Counted from the first letter of the stretch, positions 17,706 through 25,518 are shown. The stretch is DNA of 64,000 nucleotides from Peptostreptococcaceae bacterium (GCA_902363255.1 CABIZO010000003.1:62001-126000), one strand, 5' to 3'. Notes: generated from the letters alone by a model not told the origin. Numbers and translations are program-made.

Positions 17706-18083
17706 TTATATTGCTATTATTCTTTCTATATTGCTATATGTAGTACCATTCACAGTATTATTTTTTATTATTACATTTACATTTCTACCTACTAATGTAT
17801 CTATATCAAATACTTCTTCACTAGTATCTATCTTCATATCATTTAAGAATATAAAAAATCTGCTATTTATATTATCTGATACATAGTAACTTGTTTTTTT
17901 ATTCATTGTGGTTACTAAAAGATCTATTTCTACTTCAATATCAAGTATGTTTTTAAATCCATATGATGTTACTTGATCTAATTTCAAAGCCACATTAATT
18001 ATTTTTCCTTTATAATCACCATCTTCTATTCCTTTATTATTATTTCCTAATCCTATTACTAAGTTACTTTGTTTTAATCTCAT
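17706..18083 (-). CDS. Small replication-module protein, possibly ssDNA-binding
   Basis: This 125-residue soluble protein is predicted to be mainly beta-strand. It includes GDYKGKIINVALK and a C-terminal YSNIERIIAI, reminiscent of DUF669-type or OB-fold phage proteins. The family match is tentative. The ATG at 18081-18083 is preferred over one three codons upstream because AGGAG is correctly spaced from it. It sits between the polymerase (stop at 18096) and the SF3 helicase, the place where phages and plasmids often encode a single-strand binding or recombination protein. Function is inferred from position. Confidence 0.6.
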   Translation of the reverse strand: MRLKQSNLVIGLGNNNKGIEDGDYKGKIINVALKLDQVTSYGFKNILDIEVEIDLLVTTMNKKTSYYVSDNINSRFFIFLNDMKIDTSEEVFDIDTLVGRNVNVIIKNNTVNGTTYSNIERIIAI

Positions 18084-18095
18084 ATTGAACATCTC

Positions 18096-19682
18096 CTACT
18101 TTACCCATTTTTCACTTATTTTTATATCAACTTTACAAGGTACAGACTTTATAAATTTCCCCATACCCTTTTCCATACTTTCTAACAATAATTTAGATGC
18201 TTTATTAGATTCTTCTTTCGGTACTTCAATTACTATTTCATCATGTACTACAGCACATAATTTATAATTCTCACTTTTTACTTTCATAAACTCAATTAGA
18301 GATTCTTTTAAAACATCTGCTCCAGTACCTTGAATACAATAATTTAATTTTTGATTTGATTTTAAATTATTTCCCCAAACTCTACCTCCTAGGCTTCTTA
18401 TTTCTTTAGATTTTAGTAGTATATTTTGTAAGATATAAATATTTTTATAAGCTTTAAAAAAATTAAGTCTATATTTCATAGCTTCTTGGATACTTATTTC
18501 TTCTCCAGTATTCTTTCTTATTTGATTTTGAATACCATTCTCAGTTATTCCATATACTATACCAAAATTTAAAGATTTACCTATTTGTCTTTCAATATCA
18601 GTTATATTTTCAACTGATTTATTGAATACCTTAGATGCTGTTATAGAATGTAAATCCATATCATTACTAAATACATCTATCATAGTCTTATCTCTAGAGA
18701 CTTCCGCTAGTATTCTTAGTTCTACTTGACTAAAATCAGCTACTACAAAAGTAAAACCTTCTCTAGCTTTAAAGTATGGTTTCATAATTCTAGGTACACC
18801 TTGTAATGCTGGTCTAGAGCAAGACATCCTACCACTTATAGCCCCTATTTGCCTCCAATTTGGTCTTATAGTATTATTTTCGTCAGAATATTCAGTTATT
18901 TTATAACCAAAAGTAGCTATATTCTTTTGAAGTTTCCTATATTTACGTAATAATTTAATCTCATCATAGATATCTTCAAATTGAGCTAACACTTCATCAG
19001 CTGTAGATTTTATAGGTATATTCTTATTTTGAAATGCTTGTATTATTTGTTTTGGTGAATTTAAGTTTACACTCTCATCTCCAATTAATGTCTTGAACTC
19101 TTTTTCAATTTCATTAGCTTTTCCTTCAAGAACTTTAACCTCTTCCTTCCATCCTTTTAAATCTAACATTATACCATTTATCTTTAGATTCACCATAGCT
19201 GGTAGCACTTCCATCTCACGGTTAAACACTTCAAGTAATCCCTTTGAAACTATTTCAGCATATAAAATATAAAATAGTTCATAGGTATACTTAGAATCAT
19301 TTAAACAGTATTGTTTATGAGATTCGGTTAATACCTCATCTTTCCAATTATCAGAACTTTGAAGATTTTTATCTAAATCTACATTTAAAAGTTTTTTACA
19401 AAGATATTTCAAGCTTGCTTCTTCATAGTTTAGAATTTGAGCCATTATCATTGTATCAACATAGTTAGTTACTTTAATACCATTGTAGGTTAACCAACTA
19501 ACATCAAATGATGCATTATGAAATATCTTGATAATGTTTTTGTCTTCTAGAACATCTTTTATTTTAGAAAAATCTTCATACACACAAGAGTAATTACCTT
19601 CACTATACCCAGAAATAAGTTTAACATTTCCTTTAGTAAAATCTAGGTCATCTGTTTCAATATCTATTGCTACATATTTCAT
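18096..19682 (-). CDS. Family A DNA polymerase with 3'-5' exonuclease (phage/plasmid type)
   Basis: This 528-residue replicative polymerase has no 5' nuclease domain. The exonuclease motifs are VAIDIETDDLDF (Exo I), FHNASFDVSWL (Exo II) and YCLNDSKYTYEL (Exo III). Polymerase motifs are VVADFSQVELRILAEVS (motif A), RQIGKSLNFGIVYGI (motif B) and CAVVHDEIVIEVP (motif C), so proofreading and synthesis both look intact. AGGAGG stands before the ATG. It is the first gene of the leftward replication operon, divergent from the ArgR-like regulator. A polymerase this small together with an SF3 helicase implies that the element can copy itself outside the chromosome. Confidence 0.93.
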   Translation of the reverse strand: MKYVAIDIETDDLDFTKGNVKLISGYSEGNYSCVYEDFSKIKDVLEDKNIIKIFHNASFDVSWLTYNGIKVTNYVDTMIMAQILNYEEASLKYLCKKLLNVDLDKNLQSSDNWKDEVLTESHKQYCLNDSKYTYELFYILYAEIVSKGLLEVFNREMEVLPAMVNLKINGIMLDLKGWKEEVKVLEGKANEIEKEFKTLIGDESVNLNSPKQIIQAFQNKNIPIKSTADEVLAQFEDIYDEIKLLRKYRKLQKNIATFGYKITEYSDENNTIRPNWRQIGAISGRMSCSRPALQGVPRIMKPYFKAREGFTFVVADFSQVELRILAEVSRDKTMIDVFSNDMDLHSITASKVFNKSVENITDIERQIGKSLNFGIVYGITENGIQNQIRKNTGEEISIQEAMKYRLNFFKAYKNIYILQNILLKSKEIRSLGGRVWGNNLKSNQKLNYCIQGTGADVLKESLIEFMKVKSENYKLCAVVHDEIVIEVPKEESNKASKLLLESMEKGMGKFIKSVPCKVDIKISEKWVK

Positions 19683-19818
19683 AGAGATTCCTCCTATATT
19701 TAATTTTCAATGTACAATTTTTAATTTATTATAATTATACGAACCTCTTACTCGCAAAATTATAATATCAACAAATTCCAGCAATTGCAACACTTCAAAC
19801 CTAATCACAAAACACAAT

Positions 19819-19837
19819 TATTCAATATTTTAGAATA
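19819..19837. promoter_or_regulatory. Inverted repeat between polA and the ArgR-like gene
   Basis: TATTC - 9 bases - GAATA lies in the 280-base divergent region. ArgR boxes are short AT-rich palindromes ending in ATTCA, so this may be a binding site for the ArgR-like protein. The arms are short. Confidence 0.3.
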
Positions 19838-19963
19838 AAATGCTAGATTTATTTCAAGTAAAATGATATTATTTTTCACTAGGAAGGAAACCTTGCTTTT
19901 GAAGCTTATTATAAAAAATATATTCCATAAAAAAAATAAAAAATTTTATTTAGGAGAGTAAAA

Positions 19964-20452
19964 ATGGACGTTAATAATGTTGACTTAATTGAGTTTTTAA
20001 AACCACATTTAAAAACAAAAAAATTTAAAACTCAAAAGGAAGTTGAAGCTTTTTGTAATGAGAAAAATTTATATCCATCTCAATCTAATATTTCTAAACT
20101 TTTTAAATCTAATATGATAGAAAAAAATAGCTTAGGATATTATGTAGATTTAAAAGAAGAGCACTATAAAAAATCAATATCTATATTTTTTAATGATAAT
20201 GAAACTAAAATTAGTACTCCAATGCTTAATACTAGTTTTATTTCTAAAAAAGGAGAAATTCTAAAAGATGGTCTATATTCTATAATTATCCATACAGATG
20301 GCAATGTTGAGTATTTATATGAACTAATATCTAATTATTTATACAAAGATAAATATCTATATATTACTGGAAAAAATAATATTCAAATTATGCACACTAG
20401 CCTACGTAAAATCTATAGAGCTAATTTACTATTAAAAAAATTAAATAGATAA
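19964..20452 (+). CDS. ArgR-like regulator encoded by the element
   Basis: This 162-residue protein has the two-domain plan of arginine repressors. The N-terminal winged HTH (5-65) has KTQKEVEAFCNEKNLYPSQS, matching the ArgR tQeEL...G..vTQaTvS pattern. The C-terminal domain (about 95-155) has IIHTDGNVEYLYELISNYL and ITGKNNIQIM, where chromosomal ArgR has GTIAGDDTILVI. The aspartates that bind arginine in ArgR are thus not conserved, so it may not sense arginine. AGGAG precedes the ATG. It is the only long rightward gene in the element and diverges from the replication operon, suggesting that it controls replication or acts as an accessory DNA-bending protein in recombination. Confidence 0.65.
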   Translation: MDVNNVDLIEFLKPHLKTKKFKTQKEVEAFCNEKNLYPSQSNISKLFKSNMIEKNSLGYYVDLKEEHYKKSISIFFNDNETKISTPMLNTSFISKKGEILKDGLYSIIIHTDGNVEYLYELISNYLYKDKYLYITGKNNIQIMHTSLRKIYRANLLLKKLNR

Positions 20453-20575
20453 ATTTTTTAAGTATTATAATTTTAAATATATTTGTTTAGTCTACATTAA
20501 TAAATTTATTATAAGCTTATTAATAACTTATAATAAACTTATTAATAATTTATTATAAATTAATTTTATTATTAA

Positions 20576-20607
20576 AATAAGATAGGGTATTTTACCCTAT
20601 CTTTATT
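20576..20607. terminator. Bidirectional terminator between convergent genes
   Basis: A perfect 14-15 bp stem (aataagatagggta / taccctatctttatt) with a 3-4 base loop and A/T runs on both sides closes the ArgR-like gene and the leftward gene that ends at 20611. AT-rich direct repeats containing cttattaataa lie just before it (20517-20550). Confidence 0.85.
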
Positions 20608-20610
20608 AAC

Positions 20611-21204
20611 TTACTGAACACTTCCATATACATATTCTTTTCCATCACTAAATGTAAAGCAATAGTCTGGATCTAAATCTAATATATCCTCAATTTCAGT
20701 GCCATATATCATCTCATCTATTAACTCATTCTTACTTGTTCCTTCTAACCAGAAATCTATAATCTGTTCTTTATCAAATAACCTATCAATTTCATAGTTT
20801 GAATCAAGCATATCATCTAGTTTATCCCTAGTATAATCTTTTAAATCTTTGCTATTACTATATATCAAATATTCATTAATTTCAGTATGTTTATACTCCA
20901 ATAATTCTGTATAATAAGCTTCACATGTTCTTATACTCATTTCTTCAATATGCCAGTTGCACCAAGCATAAAATGTTATTTCATTTATATCTATTTCATT
21001 GGTATTGTAGTATCCAATTATTTCTCCTAATTTATCTTTTTCACTTAGTAAGTATTCCTTTAAATTACTATCTTTCATATCTAAATAAATACTCTCAATT
21101 ATCTGTATAGTTCTAGTGTCCATATTGCTATACTTATGTATTAATTCTTGTAACTCTTTGAAAAATAATTTATTAATAACTTCACTTTTACTTGTAATCA
21201 TCAT
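20611..21204 (-). CDS. Hypothetical acidic protein, 197 residues
   Basis: This soluble, strongly acidic protein has a predicted helical N-terminus and a DE-rich C-terminal half (EDILDLDPDYCFTFSDGKEY). No domain recognised. AAGGAG precedes the ATG. It has its own upstream terminator and downstream bidirectional terminator, so it is transcribed alone. Strongly acidic phage-borne proteins sometimes act as DNA mimics or inhibitors, but there is no specific evidence for this here. Confidence 0.7.
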   Translation of the reverse strand: MMITSKSEVINKLFFKELQELIHKYSNMDTRTIQIIESIYLDMKDSNLKEYLLSEKDKLGEIIGYYNTNEIDINEITFYAWCNWHIEEMSIRTCEAYYTELLEYKHTEINEYLIYSNSKDLKDYTRDKLDDMLDSNYEIDRLFDKEQIIDFWLEGTSKNELIDEMIYGTEIEDILDLDPDYCFTFSDGKEYVYGSVQ

Positions 21205-21239
21205 ATTTTCTCCTTCTAATTTTATTGGAACATAGAAAA

Positions 21240-21270
21240 ATCCCTAGCTGTACTAAATACAACTAAGGAT
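21240..21270 (-). terminator. Terminator between two small element genes
   Basis: The stem atccctagctgta / tacaactaaggat contains two wobble pairs and is followed by TTTTT on the minus strand. It closes the gene at 21298-21600. Confidence 0.75.
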
Positions 21271-21297
21271 GGTTACTCTTATATTCTTTTTTCATAA

Positions 21298-21600
21298 TTA
21301 AACTATACAACCTTTTAATTGCTTCTTAAATTCATCATCTAATATACCCGCAGTAATTCCTAAGGCTATTAGGTCTATTAATTTATCTTGTGTTATATCA
21401 ACTGGTCTAGGAATTAATTTTCTAGCTCTATCATTACAATCACGATATAGACATATTCTTATTTCATATCTATCTAATGCTTTTATATATATTTTTTCAA
21501 GTGCAAATAATTCTTCTCCATCTTTTAATTCAACACTTCTTATTATTTTGCAGTATCTAGTTTCCTTTTCAAACAACTCTTGCTTTTCTTTCTTATCCAT
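21298..21600 (-). CDS. Hypothetical protein, 100 residues
   Basis: This soluble, mixed-charge protein includes YRDCNDRARKLIPRPVDITQ in the middle and two further cysteines. No family recognised. The ATG is close to GTGGGAAGAAT. It is flanked by a terminator and lies about 60 bases downstream of the DUF960 gene in the same direction. Confidence 0.65.
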   Translation of the reverse strand: MDKKEKQELFEKETRYCKIIRSVELKDGEELFALEKIYIKALDRYEIRICLYRDCNDRARKLIPRPVDITQDKLIDLIALGITAGILDDEFKKQLKGCIV

Positions 21601-21662
21601 ATATTCTTCCCACCTTATCTATTTATATATTCAAATGGAAAATATATAAATTATTTGATTTA

Positions 21663-21971
21663 TCAATATTCATCTGCTAACAACATAGTTGAATGAGTTC
21701 CATCATCTATTACAAATATCTTTTCATCATTACAAGGTTCACTAGCTTTAAACATCCATATTTTCTTGTATTCTGGTACTTCCTGTGAATGTATTATTCT
21801 GACTTTATTTTCACTTTCATCAATTGTTGATATAGTGAAAACCTGTAAGTAATCTACATCTCCTGTTATATCTTTTAATTCCTCTATTAATTGCCACATG
21901 AATATCTGTAAATCTATTGGAATTTCATCATTTATCCCTCTGCTTACATATCTGTTACCATTATCAAACAT
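21663..21971 (-). CDS. DUF960 domain protein
   Basis: This 102-residue protein covers the whole DUF960 domain: MFDNGNRYVSRGINDEIPID, the helix IFMWQLIEELKD, DYLQVFTIST, HSQEVPEYK, and the terminal STMLLADEY. DUF960 proteins are small proteins of unknown function common on phages and conjugative elements of Firmicutes, which supports the mobile nature of this region. AGGAGG precedes the ATG. Confidence 0.85.
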   Translation of the reverse strand: MFDNGNRYVSRGINDEIPIDLQIFMWQLIEELKDITGDVDYLQVFTISTIDESENKVRIIHSQEVPEYKKIWMFKASEPCNDEKIFVIDDGTHSTMLLADEY

Positions 21972-21990
21972 ATTTTTTCCTCCTAAAGTT

Positions 21991-22020
21991 TAAGGAATAC
22001 AACAGTAGTTGTATCCCTTA
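21991..22020 (-). terminator. Hairpin after the 41-residue gene
   Basis: The stem taaggaatacaac / gttgtatccctta has one wobble pair and loop agta. It sits between the 41-residue gene and the DUF960 gene. The T-tract is weak, so it may be an attenuating or processing hairpin. Confidence 0.55.
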
Positions 22021-22060
22021 ATTTACATCCTTTATAATCATTAGTTATTTACATTAAACA

Positions 22061-22186
22061 CTACATCCTATCCCATATATCACTTGCTGATACTCCATAC
22101 TTAGAACTAGCTCTATTTACTGCTTCACTTGGATCTATCCCCTCAGCTATAAGTCTTAATATAAATGCTATTATTATAGTCCACAT
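22061..22186 (-). CDS. Small protein, 41 residues
   Basis: The frame runs from ATG 22186, with GGAGG nine bases upstream, and encodes MWTIIIAFILRLIAEGIDPS continuing to DIWDRM. It is an N-terminal hydrophobic helix followed by a short helical hairpin that recalls the small IDPSEA-type proteins often carried by conjugative elements and phages of Firmicutes. The function of these is unknown. It is followed by a hairpin. Confidence 0.6.
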   Translation of the reverse strand: MWTIIIAFILRLIAEGIDPSEAVNRASSKYGVSASDIWDRM

Positions 22187-22226
22187 ATCATCTTTTCCTC
22201 CTATTTCAAAAGTTTTGAGTAAAATA

Positions 22227-22266
22227 AAAATAAGCATCAATACCTATAAGTATCAATGCTTATTTT
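22227..22266 (-). terminator. Terminator after the 112-residue gene
   Basis: The stem aaaataagcat / atgcttatttt, with an inner complementary part, is followed by T's on the minus strand. It overlaps the stop codon at 22260. Confidence 0.65.
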
Positions 22267-22598
22267 AATAATTCATCTGTCATTTCATTTTTAGTAATCA
22301 CCATTATATTGTAGTCTGATGATGCAATATATAATGTTGAGTTATATACATCTCCATTTTCAGTAGTGCATATTTCATCACTATATTCTTCTACTAAACC
22401 TTGTAATATCCCATCCTTTAATGATTTTAGTTCTTCTAAAGATTCTATTACTTGTATGTAACCACCTAAATCTTTGTCTACATCTCGGTAAGTTCCATAG
22501 TTATCATTCAAGATACCTATAGTTTCATTAACACTATCAACAACCTCCTTTGGATAACCTTCTAATAGGCCTAATTGTTCTTCTTTCCAAATCTTCAT
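22260..22598 (-). CDS. Hypothetical protein, 112 residues
   Basis: This soluble acidic protein starts with MKIWKEEQLGLLEGYP and has a C-terminal part suggestive of a small alpha/beta domain (STLYIASSDYNIMVITKNEM). No family recognised. AGGAGG precedes the ATG. It is a single-gene unit between two hairpins, in the style of the other small genes of this element. Confidence 0.65.
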   Translation of the reverse strand: MKIWKEEQLGLLEGYPKEVVDSVNETIGILNDNYGTYRDVDKDLGGYIQVIESLEELKSLKDGILQGLVEEYSDEICTTENGDVYNSTLYIASSDYNIMVITKNEMTDELLK

Positions 22599-22632
22599 TT
22601 TTGTATTCCTCCTTGAATTTAGACATAAAAAT

Positions 22633-22660
22633 AGAGATGTTATATTTTACTAACATCTCT
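22633..22660 (-). terminator. Hairpin upstream of the 112-residue gene
   Basis: A perfect 10-bp stem (agagatgtta / taacatctct) with an 8-base loop is followed by ATTTTTATG on the minus strand. It probably ends transcription from the decayed gene to its right. Confidence 0.7.
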
Positions 22661-22780
22661 AACTTTAATTAATATATTAATTTTCATCTTTATAATATAT
22701 ATTTATATTTTAATTAGTTACACTAATTTTATAAATTATTAATAATATATCATAAATATCTATTTACTTAATTCAATTAA

Positions 22781-23010
22781 TTAATAATAAAAATAATTCT
22801 CTATGTTTATATCAACATTACAATTTTTTATTTTATTTATATTTTCTTGCAATACATATGCTTTATTACCACATTCAGATTCTAAAATATATTTATCAAA
22901 TAAACCATCATACATTCTAATGAATGATTACCATACATACTGTCAACTAATTCATACCATTAGTTATCTACCTTGTTATACCATCTAAAAATCTTCACTT
23001 TATATTTCTC
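22781..23010 (-). pseudogene. Decayed gene of unknown family
   Basis: Broken minus-strand frames read VKIFRWYNKVDN, WYELVDSMYGN and, after a frameshift, MYDGLFDKYILESECGNKAY, ending NCNVDINIENYFYY. Internal stops and at least one frameshift separate the pieces. The segments look like one original small protein with an aromatic-rich core. I do not recognise the family. It lies in a 510-base stretch without an intact gene. Confidence 0.5.
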
Positions 23011-23112
23011 GTCTTATATTTATTTAACTTGAGCAATAAATGTATATTTTTGTCATCCCATCGACATTTGTTAATAGTTATCCTTATAATCAGATACTAT
23101 TATCACTTGATT

Positions 23113-23655
23113 CTATTTTAGTTTGAGTTTATAATCGGTTTTTAAAAAACCATTTAAATTAATTACTATTTTTTTTGACTTATAGAATTCTTCTTTATCA
23201 TCAATTCTTAATAAAATTATATTTGGTGGTTGTAAACCTAACTCTGAATCTATATAATCATTCTTATAGCCTAAAATTTTATAGTTAATTGTAGCAATAC
23301 TACTCTCTATTCCATTATCTTTATTTATGTGCTCTATACTTAAACCAGTACCTTCAAACAAACTCCATTTAGTTTTTATTTTTAAAAAAATATCTATATA
23401 TTCATCCTGAGTAACTATTTTATCAATTATTATCTCATTTTCTTTATATTTAAATATACTTTTTTGTTTTTTATACTCAAAATTATTTTTATCGTACTCT
23501 AATGGGTCTATTTCAAAAGATATGTCTTTATTATAATAACTCTGTTTAATATTATACAAATCTCCGTATAATATTTTATTTTGTGTTGGATAAGTAAATA
23601 CAATTGTTAAAATCATAAAGCTTAAAAATAAAAAAATTATATATTTCTTTTTCAA
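23113..23655 (-). CDS. Predicted membrane-anchored or exported protein, 180 residues
   Basis: The N-terminus (MKKKYIIFLFLSFMILTIVF) is a signal anchor or uncleaved signal peptide. The rest is a predicted beta-rich extracytoplasmic domain containing IDKIVTQDEYIDIFLKIKTK and a C-terminal KKIVINLNGFLK. The style resembles the DUF4179/DUF5643-like extracellular domain seen at the right end of the window (63155-64000), but similarity is only general. The ribosome site AGAGGTGAC precedes the ATG. No function can be assigned. Confidence 0.65.
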   Translation of the reverse strand: MKKKYIIFLFLSFMILTIVFTYPTQNKILYGDLYNIKQSYYNKDISFEIDPLEYDKNNFEYKKQKSIFKYKENEIIIDKIVTQDEYIDIFLKIKTKWSLFEGTGLSIEHINKDNGIESSIATINYKILGYKNDYIDSELGLQPPNIILLRIDDKEEFYKSKKIVINLNGFLKTDYKLKLK

Positions 23656-23843
23656 ACTGTCACCTCTCTATTAGTACTATTACACATAATATCACATAAC
23701 TTCAATAGTATCACTATATATCATATAGTGTAGTTTACCACCTTCCATTTATATCATATCTTTAAACCTATGTACATGTTATTTTTAAATATTATCTCAA
23801 CTACTAACATATCCATTGTTAATCTTCATAAATAAACTTATAA

Positions 23844-23898
23844 AATACTCCTTTATATTACTTAGTCTTATATTTTCATATTAACATAAAGGAGTATT
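23844..23898 (-). terminator. Long-loop terminator after the secreted protein gene
   Basis: A perfect 12-bp stem (aatactccttta / taaaggagtatt) encloses a 31-base loop, 30 bases after the stop at 23929. Confidence 0.55.
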
Positions 23899-23928
23899 CA
23901 TTCTATATAATCATAACTAGTTTTATAC

Positions 23929-24885
23929 TTACTTCGAGAAAAATTTTCCAGTGGAACATCTATCATACTTCACTGGTTTCCCACTATAAGAAACACTAAG
24001 CCCACTAGATTTAATATCAACACCCGTAATACTAAATTGATTATTCAAAGAGACCTTTTTATAATTATGTTCAAATTCTATAAATGCTTTTGTCGTATCT
24101 CCACTAGGAGCAGAACTTTTTCTTTTTACATAAATACTGATTTCTCCATTATCAGCTCCATACAAATCTTGTTTAGGTACATATGAAAAAGCAACATTCC
24201 ATGCAACTCCATACTTAGTCTCCTTTTTCTTAGTAACTAGAGATGTGGATGAGTTAGAACCATTTTTATCATAACCTGTTTCTTTTCCCCAATTATTGTA
24301 ACTACGTGCATAGCTTCTCTTTATATTATAATAACTATCATTCATTCTAAATGCAACAATATCTGGTTGACCATCATATGTATCATAAGATGATGATCTA
24401 AAATTCCATGTTCCAACAAATCTATATTCAGCAGTACGGCTATTATAATATGCATTATCTGATAGTTTTAAATCAGCTGGTGAATTAGCTCTTGATGATA
24501 TTTGAGAATCATTTTCAGATGTAACTTTCTCAAATCCGTATTTTTTAAGAATTTCATCTTTTTCATTTTGTGCATTCTCTAAGTAAATATCTTGAATATT
24601 ATCTAATTTAAACTTATTTGCTCTACTTAAATTATTAGCATCTAAATCATTATCTTTTATATATTTTTTATAATCCTTTGCATACTCTTCTAAATAACTT
24701 ATATGAACCTCATTTAGCTCATTCTCTAAAGCATCCACATTATACTCTGATGTATAATCACCTTTAATATTATTGTCTTCATTCTCAACTTGTGCGTATA
24801 TTCCTCCCGAAAAAATACTTGAAAACATCAATAAAGAACATAAAGCAATTGAAATCAATTTTCTTTTATTTTTTAATAAACCCAT
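23929..24885 (-). CDS. Secreted protein of unknown function (element cargo)
   Basis: This 318-residue protein has a typical Gram-positive signal peptide (KNKRKLISIALCSLLMFSSI then a likely cleavage near GGIYAQ). The first third of the mature part is helical and charged; the rest is predicted beta-rich with many Ser, Tyr and Asn (YNNWGKETGYDKNGSNSSTS), then YGADNGEISIYVKRKSS and a single cysteine near the C-terminus (DRCSTGKF). The start at 24883-24885 is chosen because GGAGGG stands upstream; a longer frame lacks a ribosome site. There is no cell-wall anchor motif. It could be a secreted effector, adhesin-like or bacteriocin-like protein. It sits last at the right edge of the element with its own terminators. 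Confidence 0.65.
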   Translation of the reverse strand: MGLLKNKRKLISIALCSLLMFSSIFSGGIYAQVENEDNNIKGDYTSEYNVDALENELNEVHISYLEEYAKDYKKYIKDNDLDANNLSRANKFKLDNIQDIYLENAQNEKDEILKKYGFEKVTSENDSQISSRANSPADLKLSDNAYYNSRTAEYRFVGTWNFRSSSYDTYDGQPDIVAFRMNDSYYNIKRSYARSYNNWGKETGYDKNGSNSSTSLVTKKKETKYGVAWNVAFSYVPKQDLYGADNGEISIYVKRKSSAPSGDTTKAFIEFEHNYKKVSLNNQFSITGVDIKSSGLSVSYSGKPVKYDRCSTGKFFSK

Positions 24886-25015
24886 TTTTTCCCTCCAAAA
24901 TATCTTTTTTAATAGAATAATATCTGACTTCTTTTTTTCTTGCATTATTAATTCGATAATTGTAATATTTTTGTAACCACGTATCATAAATGTTATATAA
25001 TAATCTTTATATAAT

Positions 25016-25050
25016 AAAAACTACTAAGCCATAAACTTAGTAGTTTCTTT
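25016..25050 (-). terminator. Terminator at the right edge of the element
   Basis: The stem aaactactaag / cttagtagttt with loop ccataaa is flanked by A's and T's. On the minus strand it follows the CCA-ending 12-mer by about 22 bases, as at the left edge. A close relative of the hairpin occurs at 32297-32327. Confidence 0.7.
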
Positions 25051-25072
25051 TCCTCATTTTCGAGGGTTTGAA

Positions 25073-25084
25073 TGGTGGAGATGA
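25073..25084. repeat. Right copy of 12-base repeat TGGTGGAGATGA (candidate attachment site)
   Basis: It is identical to 13280-13291. On the minus strand the context GGACAGGGGTTC then CTCATCTCCACCA strongly recalls the T-arm and 3' end of a tRNA or tmRNA, but the 3' half of the T-stem does not pair and no RNA body lies upstream. It abuts the truncated GIY-YIG remnant. Confidence 0.4.
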
Positions 25085-25105
25085 GCCATACTGAACCCCT
25101 GTCCA

Positions 25106-25305
25106 AGTATTTTAAGCTCTTCACTATAATCTACTATTCTTTCATCCTTGTCATATTGATGTACCTCTACTGCTTTTTTCTCAAAATTCTCTTCTTCCAT
25201 TCTTTTTTAAGTTTTTTGTTTTTATGGACTAAAACATATATACTCCCATATCTGATCTCATTTCTTTATATTTTGCTATAACTCTTTTTTCTTTAATCTA
25301 TTCAT
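25106..25305 (-). pseudogene. Decayed GIY-YIG nuclease-family gene
   Basis: From ATG 25305 (after AAGGTGAT) three or more frames must be joined: MNRLKKKEL, then IAKYKEMRSDMGVYMF, then a KLKKEWK piece, then EEENFEKKAVEVHQYDKDER with DYSEELKIL. This order matches small GIY-YIG family proteins of Firmicutes (MGVY near the start, KEW and DYSEEL near the end). The copy stops abruptly at the tRNA-like sequence, about 15-20 residues early, marking a recombination junction. Confidence 0.55.
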
Positions 25306-25431
25306 AATTTATCACCTTATTTTACATTAATGCCTTTTTTACAAAAGGAGAAATAATATGCTAATGTATTTATTAATATGCTTAATATAATTTAAACTCA
25401 TAGGATAATGGCATAAATCAATTATTCACAA

Positions 25432-25464
25432 AGAAATGAACTCTAATAACTAGAGTTCATTTCT
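25432..25464. terminator. Bidirectional terminator in the right flank
   Basis: A perfect 14-bp stem (agaaatgaactcta and its complement) has loop ataac and short A/T runs. Just before it, AAAGGAG and an ATG open a 10-codon frame (25358-25390) that may be the stub of a lost gene. Confidence 0.75.
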
Positions 25465-25518
25465 TAATCTATCTTTTATTTTTAGATAACTTATTTTAAT
25501 TTATATTAGAATTCTTAT

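Larger units (their letters stand above)
13280..25084. mobile_element. Probable integrated element: serine recombinase, own replication module, cargo
   Basis: Between two copies of TGGTGGAGATGA lie about 11.8 kb of genes unlike the metabolic genes outside: a large serine recombinase, a P4-type SF3 helicase, an OB-like protein, a family A DNA polymerase lacking the 5' nuclease, an ArgR-like regulator, DUF960, several unknown small genes and a secreted protein. No capsid, terminase, relaxase or type IV secretion genes are seen. That fits a satellite, a phage-plasmid remnant or an integrated plasmid rather than a full phage or conjugative element. The boundaries are inferred from the repeat only; large serine recombinases often use very short cores, so the true ends could differ by some hundred bases. 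Confidence 0.5.

Noticed and set aside
25073..25110. Intact tRNA or tmRNA gene at the right edge
   Set aside because: The T-stem does not pair and the upstream sequence reads as a GIY-YIG remnant, so only a 3'-end-like fragment is present.
25072..25281. Rightward 69-codon frame at the right edge
   Set aside because: It has hydrophobic low-complexity content, lies antisense to the GIY-YIG remnant and lacks a supporting ribosome site.
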